Positions 46,131 to 54,449 are shown, counted from the first letter of the stretch. The stretch: 64,000 nt of DNA from Ancylothrix sp036704045 (GCA_036704045.1 DATNQM010000042.1:124001-188000); one strand, 5' to 3'. Notes: generated by a model from the sequence alone, not told the origin. Made by a program: numbers and translations.

Positions 46131-46888
46131 AGAAATATGCCATCATGGGTGTAGAGGGGCCCCACGACCAAGTTTTTACAAAAAAGTTGCTTAAGCTGTT
46201 AGGTTTTAAAGAGTTTAAGGGTTCAAAGTCAGAATTAGATAGTTTCTGGCACAAGTTTATTCCAAAATATCCCAAAAACGAAACAGCAAAGTTATATGAA
46301 CGCTTATCGATGCCCTCAATTGTGTTTAATGAGAGTATATCAGTAGCCATTTATCAAGGTGAGGGGAGTAATTTAAAACAAAATTTAGAGGATATTCTCT
46401 GCAATAATCTTGAGTATCAAACAGATTTAGCTGCTTTTGGAATTGTGGCGGATGCTGATAAGAAACAGCCGGTTTCTGTTGCTGAAGAGTATGCGGATTG
46501 TTTTAAAAACTATTTTACAAATTTTCCAGACAAACCGGGGATTGTGGATACAAACAAACCAAGAACTGGGATTTACATTTTACCTGATAATGTTTGTGAA
46601 GGGGTGTTGGATACTTTGCTGTGCCGGTGTGGCGAGGTTGCTTACCCGGAATATATGAAAAGAGCAAATGCTTATATCTCAGAGTTTTCTGAGGAAGAAC
46701 GGAAAAAGCTTAAGTGGAAACCTTTTGATTTAGATAAAGTTCGAGTTGCAACGGTGGTGAGTGTTCTCAAACCGGGAAAGACAAATACTGTTAGTGTTGC
46801 TGATAATGATTGGGTAAGTGAAACAACGCTGGGAGAAGTTTCTTTGCTTGCAAATTTTCAGAATTTTTTAAGAGAAATTTTAGAATGA
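46127..46888 (+). CDS. DUF3226 TOPRIM-domain protein, putative nuclease
   Basis: The 253-residue protein starts at GTG 46127 with AGGAGG seven bases upstream, overlapping the ATPase stop by four bases. The TOPRIM signature is readable: the catalytic Glu10 in AIMGVEGPHDQVF and the metal-binding DxD at Asp109/Asp111 in FGIVADADKKQP. This arrangement is that of DUF3226 proteins, related to the nuclease half of OLD proteins. With the upstream ATPase it probably forms one complex. No membrane segment. Compared with fused OLD proteins the nuclease part is a separate chain. GCCGGT sites are present, so the pair does not look recently imported by that signature. Confidence 0.82.
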   Translation: MKKYAIMGVEGPHDQVFTKKLLKLLGFKEFKGSKSELDSFWHKFIPKYPKNETAKLYERLSMPSIVFNESISVAIYQGEGSNLKQNLEDILCNNLEYQTDLAAFGIVADADKKQPVSVAEEYADCFKNYFTNFPDKPGIVDTNKPRTGIYILPDNVCEGVLDTLLCRCGEVAYPEYMKRANAYISEFSEEERKKLKWKPFDLDKVRVATVVSVLKPGKTNTVSVADNDWVSETTLGEVSLLANFQNFLREILE

Positions 46889-46967
46889 TATAATCCTGCA
46901 CAAGTCCGAAGCGGGCGAGGATTAGATAAGCTTTCAATAATATTAAATTCGTCAAAACCAAATTGAT

Positions 46968-47275
46968 ATGACTAAACTCAGCCCATCTGTTGAGCAAGCA
47001 ATAGATTTTTCTGTACCTGCTTATTTACCGGCCCATTTACTAGATCATATAGAACTCCCCATTTCATTGAACCTATGGGGGTGGAATTAGGTACTTGGCA
47101 AGGTGTGTATCAGGCTCAAGAATAGTTTTGGTTACGTTGGTGGGATGCTGAGGAGCGTTTAGAAATTGAACGCCAAGAAAAAGAAGAGGCTCAACAACGT
47201 GCCGAAATTGAACGCCAACGTGTTGAAAATTTGGCGGAACAGTTGCGAGATTTAGGGATTGATCCTGATGCTTAA
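46968..47275 (+). pseudogene. Decayed Uma2-family endonuclease gene
   Basis: An ATG frame encodes about 27 residues typical of a Uma2 N-terminus (TKLSPSVEQAIDFSVPAYL), then goes out of frame and stops at 47088. Another frame resumes with FIEPMGVELGTWQGVYQAQE, matching the C-terminal part of Uma2 (PD-(D/E)XK, formerly DUF820) proteins, is interrupted by a TAG after QAQE, and continues as FWLRWWDAEERLEIERQEKE with the usual glutamate/arginine coiled coil to LGIDPDA and a stop at 47273. The middle of the normal protein of about 200 residues, including the nuclease core, is missing. This is a deletion plus frameshift plus nonsense remnant. Confidence 0.8.
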
Positions 47276-47392
47276 AATCACAATATTTTGATATTAAGCA
47301 GAAAGCCGACATCGTTTGAGGAGAATGCCGGCTTTTTGGAGGGGAGAAAATAACACAATGTTTTAACTCTATAGAAAAAGATTATTGAAAGA

Positions 47393-47605
47393 TTAGTAGA
47401 CTAACCATTGTTGTGAAGGGATAGCGGCTTCTCTTTTGACATGGCCGGTGGTTACGGCGTTTTGTAAAGCTACGAGAGCATCTAAATCTTCGAGGTTGCA
47501 GCCTGCATGAAACAGGTGTTTAATTTCTTGTTCGGTATCAAGGCTGAGGTAGCCTGTTTTCATTACTTGGCGGACAACTTTACGAATCATATTTACTCGT
47601 GTCAT
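47393..47605 (-). CDS. Small conserved cyanobacterial protein of unknown function
   Basis: A 70-residue soluble protein, possibly starting at the second ATG (47590, MIRKVVRQ). It contains TEQEIKHLFHAGCNLEDLDAL, a compact helical segment, and ends QQWLVY. Small proteins with this EIxxLF...DLDALxxLxxAL pattern are frequent in cyanobacteria but have no assigned role. No neighbours share its strand closely. Confidence rests on composition and on recalled similarity, not on a search. Confidence 0.6.
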   Translation of the reverse strand: MTRVNMIRKVVRQVMKTGYLSLDTEQEIKHLFHAGCNLEDLDALVALQNAVTTGHVKREAAIPSQQWLVY

Positions 47606-47911
47606 AGCTAAAATTATTGATTCACCCTGTCCTGCTAGTATGACTGTTGTGGGCGGTGTTGTAGGTGATTTTAATGTGGTAAGGGTTGTGATTGTTTGGT
47701 TTTGAGGTTGGTGATATTGATCACGATGGGGCTATTTTTTTAGGTTTGAGGTGAAGAGAATAATTTTTGTGGCTGTTGGTTAAATTCTATAAAGGTTAGT
47801 TTAAAAAAAATATTGTTTATTGTCAGAGATGTAATCAATTTTAAAATAAAAAAGTCAATATTTAAGCAATTTATATGTAGGTTGGGTTAATTAACCCAAC
47901 CCCATAAATCC
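47606..47911. other. Intergenic region with palindrome
   Basis: About 300 AT-rich bases between two minus-strand genes. The only structure seen is the palindrome at 47877-47903, immediately downstream of the DUF2887 gene. No gene recognised. Confidence 0.5.
47877..47903. repeat. Palindromic repeat, left copy flanking the DUF2887 gene
   Basis: The core is the 20-base perfect palindrome GTTGGGTTAATTAACCCAAC (47881-47900), preceded by GTAG. It ends nine bases before the stop codon of the gene at 47912 and can form a hairpin at its 3' end. A matching copy is at 48716-48743. Confidence 0.85.
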
Positions 47912-48706
47912 TTACTCAGACTGAAATTGAACCGCCTGCTGAACTTGCTCCATACTCAACTGTAATGCTTGTGCCACTTGCTCTGTAGTTAATCCCAATG
48001 CCAGCAAGCGGGGGATAGCTTCTAGTTTAGCTCGACGCTCTCCTTCTTCTAAGCCTTCAAGTTTAATATCTTGGTAAAGTCTTGTCTGCTTAAACTCATC
48101 TAAACCTAACATAGTTCGTAACTCCTCTCGACTCAAATTTGACAACTTATAGAGTAATATCGTCTCTATTAATTCTAGTAGGTTTTCCGACAATGCCGGA
48201 TCTTCTACTTCCTGACGCGAACGAGCAATTAATTCTTTCCCTCGCTCAACAGCCGTTTCTTCCCTATCTACAATTAACCGGATAATCGCCAAACTTAACG
48301 AATTTTCCACCGCTAATTCATCCAAATAAACCCGTTGCACTTGCGGACAACTTAGCAGCAATTCATAGGGAACAATATCATCAGTTTCGATAGTTCGCGT
48401 CGGATAAATTACCACCGCTTTCCAGTAATTTACGGATTCATTTTGTTGGAGATACAAAAAAATCTCTGCAAAAAACCGGCGATAAAAGCTGGAGTCTTTC
48501 TGAAACTGAACCTCGACAAAGAAAACCGGCAATTCTTGAGAATTAATGGCCGGTTCATACACAGCATCAATGCGAAACGCCTTTTGCTTGAGTTCAACTG
48601 AAGCAAAATTATAAGCCTCAGTATCAATTCCAGAAAAGCCTATCAACTCAAAAAACAATTCTGGAAACTGCTGGAAAATAAGATAAAAAATTGTGTCGGT
48701 TTTCAC
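47912..48706 (-). CDS. DUF2887-family protein, putative PD-(D/E)XK nuclease (Rpn-like)
   Basis: The 264-residue protein opens MKTDTIFYLIFQQFPELFFE, the signature start of DUF2887. The nuclease-like core includes FRIDAVYEP (catalytic Asp) and LPVFFVEVQFQKD (E-x-Q/K motif), followed by YRRFFAEIFLYL. The C-terminus carries a helical hinge with LEGLEEGERRAKLEAIPRLLALGLTTEQVAQALQLS, as in many transposase-like/Rpn proteins. Such genes are expanded and mobile-looking in cyanobacteria; their biological role is not established. The gene is framed on both sides by the same palindrome (47877-47903 and 48716-48743). Confidence 0.82.
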   Translation of the reverse strand: MKTDTIFYLIFQQFPELFFELIGFSGIDTEAYNFASVELKQKAFRIDAVYEPAINSQELPVFFVEVQFQKDSSFYRRFFAEIFLYLQQNESVNYWKAVVIYPTRTIETDDIVPYELLLSCPQVQRVYLDELAVENSLSLAIIRLIVDREETAVERGKELIARSRQEVEDPALSENLLELIETILLYKLSNLSREELRTMLGLDEFKQTRLYQDIKLEGLEEGERRAKLEAIPRLLALGLTTEQVAQALQLSMEQVQQAVQFQSE

Positions 48707-48715
48707 AAAAATTTT

Positions 48716-48743
48716 GTAAGTTGAGTTAATTAACCCAACCTAC
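48716..48743. repeat. Palindromic repeat, right copy flanking the DUF2887 gene
   Basis: GTAAGTTGAGTTAATTAACC continuing into CAACCTAC shares the TTAATTAACCCAAC core with the copy at 47877-47903. It begins nine bases upstream of the ATG of the DUF2887 gene, so it lies in its leader. One arm has changed (GTTGAGTT), leaving an imperfect palindrome. Confidence 0.8.
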
Positions 48744-48750
48744 CATAAAA

Positions 48751-49779
48751 TTACCAACCCTGACTAATGCGCCGATTGTTAATACTTTCTCGTGGCAAAA
48801 ATGCTATCGGATCAACAGCACCACGTCCGGGCGAATGAATTTCAAAATGACAGTGAGGGCCGGTACTAAAGCCGGTGCTACCCATTTCTGCAATTTGTTG
48901 ACTTTGTTCAACTTTTTGACCTTTGCGAACTAAAACTCGGTTGTTATGAGCATAACGACTAATACTTCCATCAGCGTGTCGAATTTCAACTAAATTACCA
49001 TAGCCGCCATTATTCCAACCGGCATAACTAACCACCCCAGCAGCAGCAGCAACAATAGGTGTACCAATAGGTGCAGCAATATCAATACCAGCGTGCATTC
49101 TTCCCCAACGCATCCCATAACCTGATGTTAAAACACCCCTTGCCGGCCAAATAAAACCACTAGCCGGTGGCGCATCTGGTAAATAAATATCAGGAGAACC
49201 CAAAGGCGGCAATTCTCCGGCATTCTGCTGAGACATTTCAATCTGATTTCTTAAAGCATCTAAACGCGAACTAACTTGATCAAATTGATTTTTTGAATTA
49301 TCTTCAATAACAATCGGCTCAACAGAAATACTTGCATAATTTTCAACAGAAACGGGATAAAATGGTGCCGAATTATTTTGATTTAAATTCATAGAATTTG
49401 GCTGTCGGTCATCATATAAAGAAGATTCCACAACAACTTCCATCTCTGCTTCATCATCAGACAACTGAGATGGAGTAATCACCGGCACCCTATCCCCCCA
49501 AGATAAAACCGGCCTTGATTCTAACAACTCTATTGGTTTTATTTCCTCTATTTGACGATTTAAATTTAAACTCGAAGATTGATTATTAAACACCGGCTTA
49601 GTGTCAGCTTCAACATCTGAAACACTAACATTTTGAATAGTTATATTATCAATTGAAGCCACTTCATTATTGATACTAAATGGTGTTTCCGTAACAGCCG
49701 TAGCAGAAAATGTAGTGAGATTATCCTGAGCGACAAGAGCAACAAGCGTCCCTATTGCAATTTTTTGAAAATTCATCAA
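48751..49779 (-). CDS. M23-family peptidoglycan metallopeptidase
   Basis: A 342-residue exported protein with an N-terminal hydrophobic segment (about 5-28), a long low-complexity linker (30-205) and a C-terminal peptidase M23/LytM domain. The zinc-site motifs are complete: HAGIDIAAP (HxxxD) and PHCHFEIH (HxH). The GYGMRWGRMHAGIDIAAPIG start of the domain and the KGQKVEQSQQIAEMGSTG segment are typical. M23 enzymes cut peptidoglycan cross-links during growth or division, or act as degenerate activators; here all ligands are present, so it is probably active. It sits upstream of the DUF2887 gene on the same strand, with a palindrome between them. Confidence 0.9.
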   Translation of the reverse strand: MMNFQKIAIGTLVALVAQDNLTTFSATAVTETPFSINNEVASIDNITIQNVSVSDVEADTKPVFNNQSSSLNLNRQIEEIKPIELLESRPVLSWGDRVPVITPSQLSDDEAEMEVVVESSLYDDRQPNSMNLNQNNSAPFYPVSVENYASISVEPIVIEDNSKNQFDQVSSRLDALRNQIEMSQQNAGELPPLGSPDIYLPDAPPASGFIWPARGVLTSGYGMRWGRMHAGIDIAAPIGTPIVAAAAGVVSYAGWNNGGYGNLVEIRHADGSISRYAHNNRVLVRKGQKVEQSQQIAEMGSTGFSTGPHCHFEIHSPGRGAVDPIAFLPRESINNRRISQGW

Positions 49780-50136
49780 ATTTGCCTCTTGTGTTGGAAA
49801 AACAAAATTGTCTCCATCAAAAAGATAGAAAACAACAAAAAATTTAAAATTACACCTTGGCGGCTATAAAAAAATCCGCACTGTACACCACTTTTAAAGC
49901 AACCAAAATCCTCCGTTCTCAGAAACGAAGAAGGAAAAGGCGCTAATAGTTTTCAACGCTGCACTTGTTCGCTCCGGGGAATTTAATTTTCTATTCTCAA
50001 CGTTTATTTTTTGGTGTTGAAAGCTTTATTTATAAAGGAAAACAGCCAAATATTTGTAGCATTTATTTGGTTAAATGACTAAAAAAGGGGAGTTTGGTTC
50101 GGCTATAATGCAAAAAAATTAGCCATTTTTAAAACG
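49780..50136. other. Intergenic region between divergent genes, with candidate promoter
   Basis: About 360 bases. TATAAT at 50104-50109 lies 28 bases before the ATG of the phytochelatin-synthase-like gene and could be its -10 element, but no good -35 is seen. No gene or clear hairpin was recognised. Confidence 0.45.
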
Positions 50137-50889
50137 ATGAACCGCCATATTACTAACATTTGTAACAAAAAACAGATTTATAAACCGCTGCAAGCATTTA
50201 TTTTAGGGTTGTGCATTGCCAGTAGCACCACTGTGGTTGCTCAAATGTTGCCGGTTAAAGACAACCTAATTAACCTCAACAGCAGCGAAGGCGAGCAATT
50301 ACTAATAGAAAGCAAAGCCAGAGCCGATTATTTACCGCTTATCCTGCAATTTGTTACGCAAGATAACCTAGCATATTGTGGTGTTGCCAGTATGGTAATG
50401 GTCTTAAATGCCTTAGAAATTCCGGCACCAGAAGCACCCCAATATGGAAAATTTCGACTTTTTACCCAAGAAAACTTTTTTAATGAGAAAACACGCCAAG
50501 TAGTTGATTCCCAAGTTGTTGCTCGTAAAGGAATGACTCTTGAGCAACTCGCTCAACTAATAGCAACCTATCCAGTTAAGGCGCAAGTATATCATGCAGG
50601 CAACAGTAGTTTAGAGGAATTCCGTAAACTAGCTTTGCAAAATTTACAAGAACCAGGAAACTTTATTTTAGTTAACTATTTACGCAGCAGTTTGGGTCAA
50701 GAAAGGGGTGGACATATTTCTCCCATTGCTGCTTACAATGAAAAAACTGACCGATTTTTGATTTTAGATGTGTCGCGTTATAAATATCCGCCGATCTGGG
50801 TTAGTGCTTCTGATCTATGGCAATCTATGAATACCGTAGACTCAGATTCGGGTAAAACGCGTGGGTTTGTCTTGATAAATCGGCAGTAA
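50137..50889 (+). CDS. Phytochelatin synthase-like cysteine protease
   Basis: The 250-residue protein has an N-terminal hydrophobic segment (about 18-36, ending VVAQ) that looks like a signal peptide or anchor. The papain-like phytochelatin-synthase domain shows the complete triad: Cys81 in AYCGVASMVMVLNAL, His193 in GGHISPIAAY and Asp211 in FLILDVSRYKYPP. Cyanobacterial half-size enzymes (NsPCS type, about 240 residues) have only this N-terminal catalytic domain; they mainly hydrolyse the glycine from glutathione, with weak phytochelatin synthesis. The export signal suggests a periplasmic site. No metal-transport genes are adjacent. Confidence 0.9.
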   Translation: MNRHITNICNKKQIYKPLQAFILGLCIASSTTVVAQMLPVKDNLINLNSSEGEQLLIESKARADYLPLILQFVTQDNLAYCGVASMVMVLNALEIPAPEAPQYGKFRLFTQENFFNEKTRQVVDSQVVARKGMTLEQLAQLIATYPVKAQVYHAGNSSLEEFRKLALQNLQEPGNFILVNYLRSSLGQERGGHISPIAAYNEKTDRFLILDVSRYKYPPIWVSASDLWQSMNTVDSDSGKTRGFVLINRQ

Positions 50890-51273
50890 TTATGTTTGAT
50901 GTGGGGATAATTTTTGTCGAAAATAGCATTTTCAAATAGCACTTATAGGGAGTATTTTTTTGATTTTATCATTAGGTTAAAGTTGTTTGACCGCAGATAA
51001 ATGCAGATAAACTCCCTTAATTTTATGCTTGTTAGTAGAGAAAACTTTTTGAGAATTTTATGTTTTTTGTTGAAAATAAATTAGAAATTACTGTTAATTA
51101 GAATTTTATAAAAAAGCCGAGATTTTACAAGCCAAATTCCCCACTTTTATTGTAAAAATGGGGAATTGGAAGGGGATCTTTTATATTTTTTAAAAAAAGG
51201 ACTTACGCTTTTTGTTAAAAATTTTGGACACTGCTGATTGTCTGGGAGGTAAAATTGCGTAAGCCCCAAAAAT
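50890..51273. other. Intergenic region with a long hairpin
   Basis: About 380 bases between convergent genes. A strong imperfect palindrome at 51135-51167 pairs AATTCCCCA...TTTTA with TAAAAATGGGGAATT around TTG (14 pairs, one mismatch); it may terminate transcription from either side. A short direct repeat GCAGATAA occurs twice near 50994-51011. No gene seen. Confidence 0.6.
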
Positions 51274-51582
51274 TTAGCGATAGTCAGAGCGGACTACATC
51301 GGGGTCACGTTCGGTTGTGTAGCGTGCGGGCTCTTTACGGCGAGCCAAACCAGCCAAACCTAAAAGACCTAGCAAACCCAACCAACCCCAATCAAAATCA
51401 TTATCGCGGGTGGTATCTGTGGTTCTGACGTCATCGGTTCTGTAGTTAGGAGAAGTGGTTGTGGTATCAGTTCCAGAAGGAGTGTTAGTTTGAGCAGAAG
51501 CCGGTAGAGTGGCGGGTAATACAGCTAAACTGGCTGCAACTACACTGGCTCCAATAAGATTGCGGATTGAAGAACGGTTCAT
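51274..51582 (-). CDS. Small exported WGxxGxxG-type protein
   Basis: The 102-residue product has a signal peptide (about 8-31, ending LPASAQT), a Thr/Asp-rich low-complexity middle (TNTPSGTDTTTTSPNYRTDD) and the C-terminal motif DWGWLGLLGLLGLAGLARRK, a short hydrophobic helix followed by basic residues, then a charged tail. This matches the WGxxGxxG family of small cyanobacterial surface proteins, whose C-terminal signal resembles PEP-CTERM-type sorting motifs. Here the motif is followed by about 20 residues rather than ending the protein. Function unknown. Confidence 0.82.
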   Translation of the reverse strand: MNRSSIRNLIGASVVAASLAVLPATLPASAQTNTPSGTDTTTTSPNYRTDDVRTTDTTRDNDFDWGWLGLLGLLGLAGLARRKEPARYTTERDPDVVRSDYR

Positions 51583-51817
51583 AATTGATTTTCCTCTCGT
51601 GTTTTTTCTAATTTATCAATTGTGGCTATTTGTGAAATCAACCTGTGGGTATAAAATCAAAGTTGAGGGAAGGTTAACTTCAGAAATAGAAAAGTTTTTT
51701 TGATAGGAAAAACCTATAAGTCTGTTGTGTTTGGGTGGGGCTGGTTGTTTGAAAGCTTTTTAATAGTAAAATGTTGAACAAAATCAATATAAAAGTCATA
51801 ATTTCATCAAATTTATA

Positions 51818-52336
51818 TCACTCTTCAGAGAGAGAATCAGAAAAATCTGCTTGCAGTTGAGCAGCAACTCGCTCACCAAATTCGGCATCGGTATTAGCCA
51901 GACTCAACATTTGAAAATACTCTTGTTTTGTTAAGCCATATTGTTCAATAATGCCAAAAGCAATGGCTTGGAGTGATGCTACAGTTTCTGCTTGTATTTC
52001 TGGCTGAGGCTGGCCTTGTTCTACCGTTGTTTCTGGGACTTGCATTTGTTCGCGGTGGCTTTCGACAAGGGCCACAACTTGTACATAAGCACGCACAAAC
52101 TGAGTAACTTTTTCTGAAGGAATTGTCGTAGCGTCTAAACTGTGTTCAATGGGGCCTTGCTCAGAACTATTTGGCAAAGCTAAAGCTATGGGTGTCCCAA
52201 GGCCGCTATATATAACAATGAGTAGCAAAAATAGGATGAGGTTGCGTTCTGTGAGGACACGAAAACACAAGCAGGATATTAATAAACAGGGCCAAACAAA
52301 ATAAAACAACATAAAATAAAGTGCTAAAAAAATCAA
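51818..52336 (-). CDS. DUF4168-family exported protein
   Basis: The frame gives up to 172 residues; the start is uncertain. The first codon is TTG (52336), ATG occurs at 52312, and a shorter signal peptide starting near the LTERNLILFLLL segment is also possible. The N-terminus is strongly hydrophobic and ends near PIALALPNS, consistent with export. The conserved part (about 70-170) has VTQFVRAYVQVVALVE, ETVASLQAIAFGIIEQYGLTKQEYFQML and a final VAAQLQADF, the DUF4168 pattern. Function of the family is unknown. The region upstream separates it from a divergent regulator gene by about 150 bases. Confidence 0.75.
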   Translation of the reverse strand: MIFLALYFMLFYFVWPCLLISCLCFRVLTERNLILFLLLIVIYSGLGTPIALALPNSSEQGPIEHSLDATTIPSEKVTQFVRAYVQVVALVESHREQMQVPETTVEQGQPQPEIQAETVASLQAIAFGIIEQYGLTKQEYFQMLSLANTDAEFGERVAAQLQADFSDSLSEE

Positions 52337-52488
52337 GTTTTTTTTAAAAAAACAATTGTGAGAGAAAAACCGGCAAGGATTTTAAATTGGCCTTGAGTCC
52401 AAAATTGGAAAATTCACAACTGCTTATAGAAATTTTTGCCTAGAGAGAATCAAAAATACTAAAATATAGGTAAATCTACAGAGTTGGA

Positions 52489-52806
52489 ATGACTATGGCT
52501 GGCGGCGAGTCTCATACCCAAGATTCCCTTTCCCTGCGAGAGTTGCAAGTGGTTGAATTGGTAGCTGCTGGCTTGAGTAATCAACAGATTGCCGAGCAGC
52601 TAGAAATCAGTAAACGCACAGTTGATAACCATATCAGCAATATCCTTAACAAAACGAAGTCCCAAAACCGGGTGGCCCTGGTGCGTTGGGCTTTGCAGTC
52701 AGGTAAAGTTTGCATTAATGAGGTAAATTGCTGTATTTTGCCGGTGCCAATCAATAATGGTAACAGTGAACCGGTACTAGAGGATACATCTCAAGAGGAT
52801 GATTAG
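52489..52806 (+). CDS. pedR: Small LuxR-type regulator, PedR-like
   Basis: A 105-residue protein consisting almost entirely of a LuxR/GerE helix-turn-helix (about 13-72): LSLRELQVVELVAAGLSNQQIAEQLEIS followed by the recognition helix KRTVDNHISNIL. It lacks the receiver domain of NarL-type regulators. The short C-terminus carries Cys residues (KVCINEVNCC), as in cyanobacterial PedR, which senses photosynthetic electron transport through a thioredoxin-reduced cysteine. The PedR name is by family resemblance. The next gene starts 12 bases after its stop, so the two are an operon. Confidence 0.7.
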   Translation: MTMAGGESHTQDSLSLRELQVVELVAAGLSNQQIAEQLEISKRTVDNHISNILNKTKSQNRVALVRWALQSGKVCINEVNCCILPVPINNGNSEPVLEDTSQEDD

Positions 52807-52818
52807 GAGAAATTAAGC

Positions 52819-53118
52819 ATGGGAGAACAGCTAATCCAAACCCCACCTGTAAAAAAGCTGCGCGATCAAATGCGTTGGCACAAACTATCTTTGGCGGTGT
52901 ACAGGGAAATTGCAGCGCATCTGCGTCAAGTCGAAGGCGTGGAGACTGGATTGTTGCCGGTGCCTGCTGGCGAACCGTTTGAGTGTGATCAAAGTCAAGT
53001 GGGCGGTTTGTGGGTAGAGTATCCCCCCACTATTGCTGCTAATGAACGCCATTTAATGGAGCAGATTTTGGCTTACTATAACAATCGCTATGGTTCTTTT
53101 GAGCGTTTAGGCGTTTAA
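52819..53118 (+). CDS. Conserved 99-residue cyanobacterial protein of unknown function
   Basis: A small soluble protein with an alpha-helical first half (VKKLRDQMRWHKLSLAVYRE, IAAHLRQVEGVETGLLP) and a second part containing GLWVEYPPTIAANERHLMEQ, ending in YYNNRYGSFERLGV. AGGAGA precedes the ATG by about eight bases. It is 12 bases downstream of the PedR-like regulator and 46 bases upstream of hisS, all on the plus strand, so the three may be co-transcribed. I do not recognise a named family. Confidence 0.72.
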   Translation: MGEQLIQTPPVKKLRDQMRWHKLSLAVYREIAAHLRQVEGVETGLLPVPAGEPFECDQSQVGGLWVEYPPTIAANERHLMEQILAYYNNRYGSFERLGV

Positions 53119-53164
53119 ATTTATCGGCAATTTTTTTAATTTTGTAAGAGTTTGTAAAAATTTA

Positions 53165-54442
53165 ATGGGCGCAATTCAAGCATTACGAGGAACGCGGGAT
53201 ATTTTACCGGATGAAATTGGCTACTGGCAGGGTTTAGAAGCTACTGCTAGGGATATTTTGCACCGGGCCGGTTATCGAGAAATTCGCACGCCAATTTTTG
53301 AAGAAACAGCTTTGTTTGAAAGGGGAATTGGTGAAGCAACGGATGTTGTTGGCAAGGAAATGTACACTTTTAAAGATCGGGGTGATCGATCTACTACCTT
53401 GCGTCCTGAAGGTACGGCCGGTGTGGTTCGTTCTTATATCGAAAATAAATTGTTTGGGCAAGGGGGGGTGCAGCGTTTGTGGTACACCGGCCCGATGTTT
53501 CGTTATGAACGTCCCCAAGCCGGTCGTCAACGTCAGTTTCATCAAATTGGTGTTGAAGTATTAGGTAGTTCTGACCCGCGTGCGGATGTTGAAGTGATTG
53601 CAATTGCTACAGATTTATTACAAACTTTAGGTTTAAAAAACTTAAATTTGGCTTTAAATTCTGTGGGAAATCGTCAAGATAGACTGCAATACCGGCAAGC
53701 ATTGGTGGACTATTTAACGCCGTTTAAGGATTCTTTAGATACCGATTCTCAAGACCGGCTTACTCGGAATCCTTTGCGAATTTTAGACAGCAAGGATAAA
53801 CGTACTCAAGAAATTGCTGTTAATGCACCTAGTATTTTAGATTATTTAGGAGAAGATTCACGCCGGCACTTTGATAAGGTTCAACAACTGTTAACAGATT
53901 TAGCAATTTCTTATACATTAAATCCTCGTTTGGTAAGAGGTTTAGATTACTATACTCACACTGCTTTTGAAATTCAATCGGATGATTTAGGTGCTCAGGC
54001 TACGGTTTGCGGTGGGGGCCGATATGATGGTTTAGTGGCCGAATTAGGGGGCCCAGAAACACCGGCGGTAGGTTGGGCAATTGGTTTAGAACGTTTGACA
54101 ATTTTGCTGCAAAATTTGCGGAAAGTTCCTGAAGTTTCTGTTGATTTTTATATTGTTTCTAAGGGAGAAAAAGCTGAAGATAATTCTTTGGTTTTGGCGC
54201 ATAATTTACGTCAACATGGTTTTAGTGTTGAGTTAGATTTAAGCGGTAGTGCCTTTGGTAAACAATTTAAGCGCGCAGACAGGAGTGGTGCTATTGCTTG
54301 TTTGGTTTTAGGAGATGAAGAAGCTGTTAATAAAACTGTCCAGTTGAAGTTGTTAAATACTGGAGAACAAAGGGCGGTTTCCCAGGCTGAGTTGTTAGCA
54401 AATGTAGAGGATTTAAAAGTACAATTGCAGTCTGTCAAATAG
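53165..54442 (+). CDS. hisS: Histidyl-tRNA synthetase
   Basis: A 425-residue class II synthetase. It starts with ALRGTRDILPDE, followed by the motif 2 region TLRPEGTAGVVRSYIEN and MFRYERPQAGRQRQFHQIG, the histidine-specific loop LVRGLDYYTHTAFEI, motif 3 GWAIGLERL and a C-terminal anticodon-binding domain (about 330-420, VDFYIVSKG...). It charges tRNA-His. Length and motif order match bacterial HisS. A strong terminator follows eight bases after the stop. Confidence 0.97.
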   Translation: MGAIQALRGTRDILPDEIGYWQGLEATARDILHRAGYREIRTPIFEETALFERGIGEATDVVGKEMYTFKDRGDRSTTLRPEGTAGVVRSYIENKLFGQGGVQRLWYTGPMFRYERPQAGRQRQFHQIGVEVLGSSDPRADVEVIAIATDLLQTLGLKNLNLALNSVGNRQDRLQYRQALVDYLTPFKDSLDTDSQDRLTRNPLRILDSKDKRTQEIAVNAPSILDYLGEDSRRHFDKVQQLLTDLAISYTLNPRLVRGLDYYTHTAFEIQSDDLGAQATVCGGGRYDGLVAELGGPETPAVGWAIGLERLTILLQNLRKVPEVSVDFYIVSKGEKAEDNSLVLAHNLRQHGFSVELDLSGSAFGKQFKRADRSGAIACLVLGDEEAVNKTVQLKLLNTGEQRAVSQAELLANVEDLKVQLQSVK

Positions 54443-54449
54443 TTTTTTT

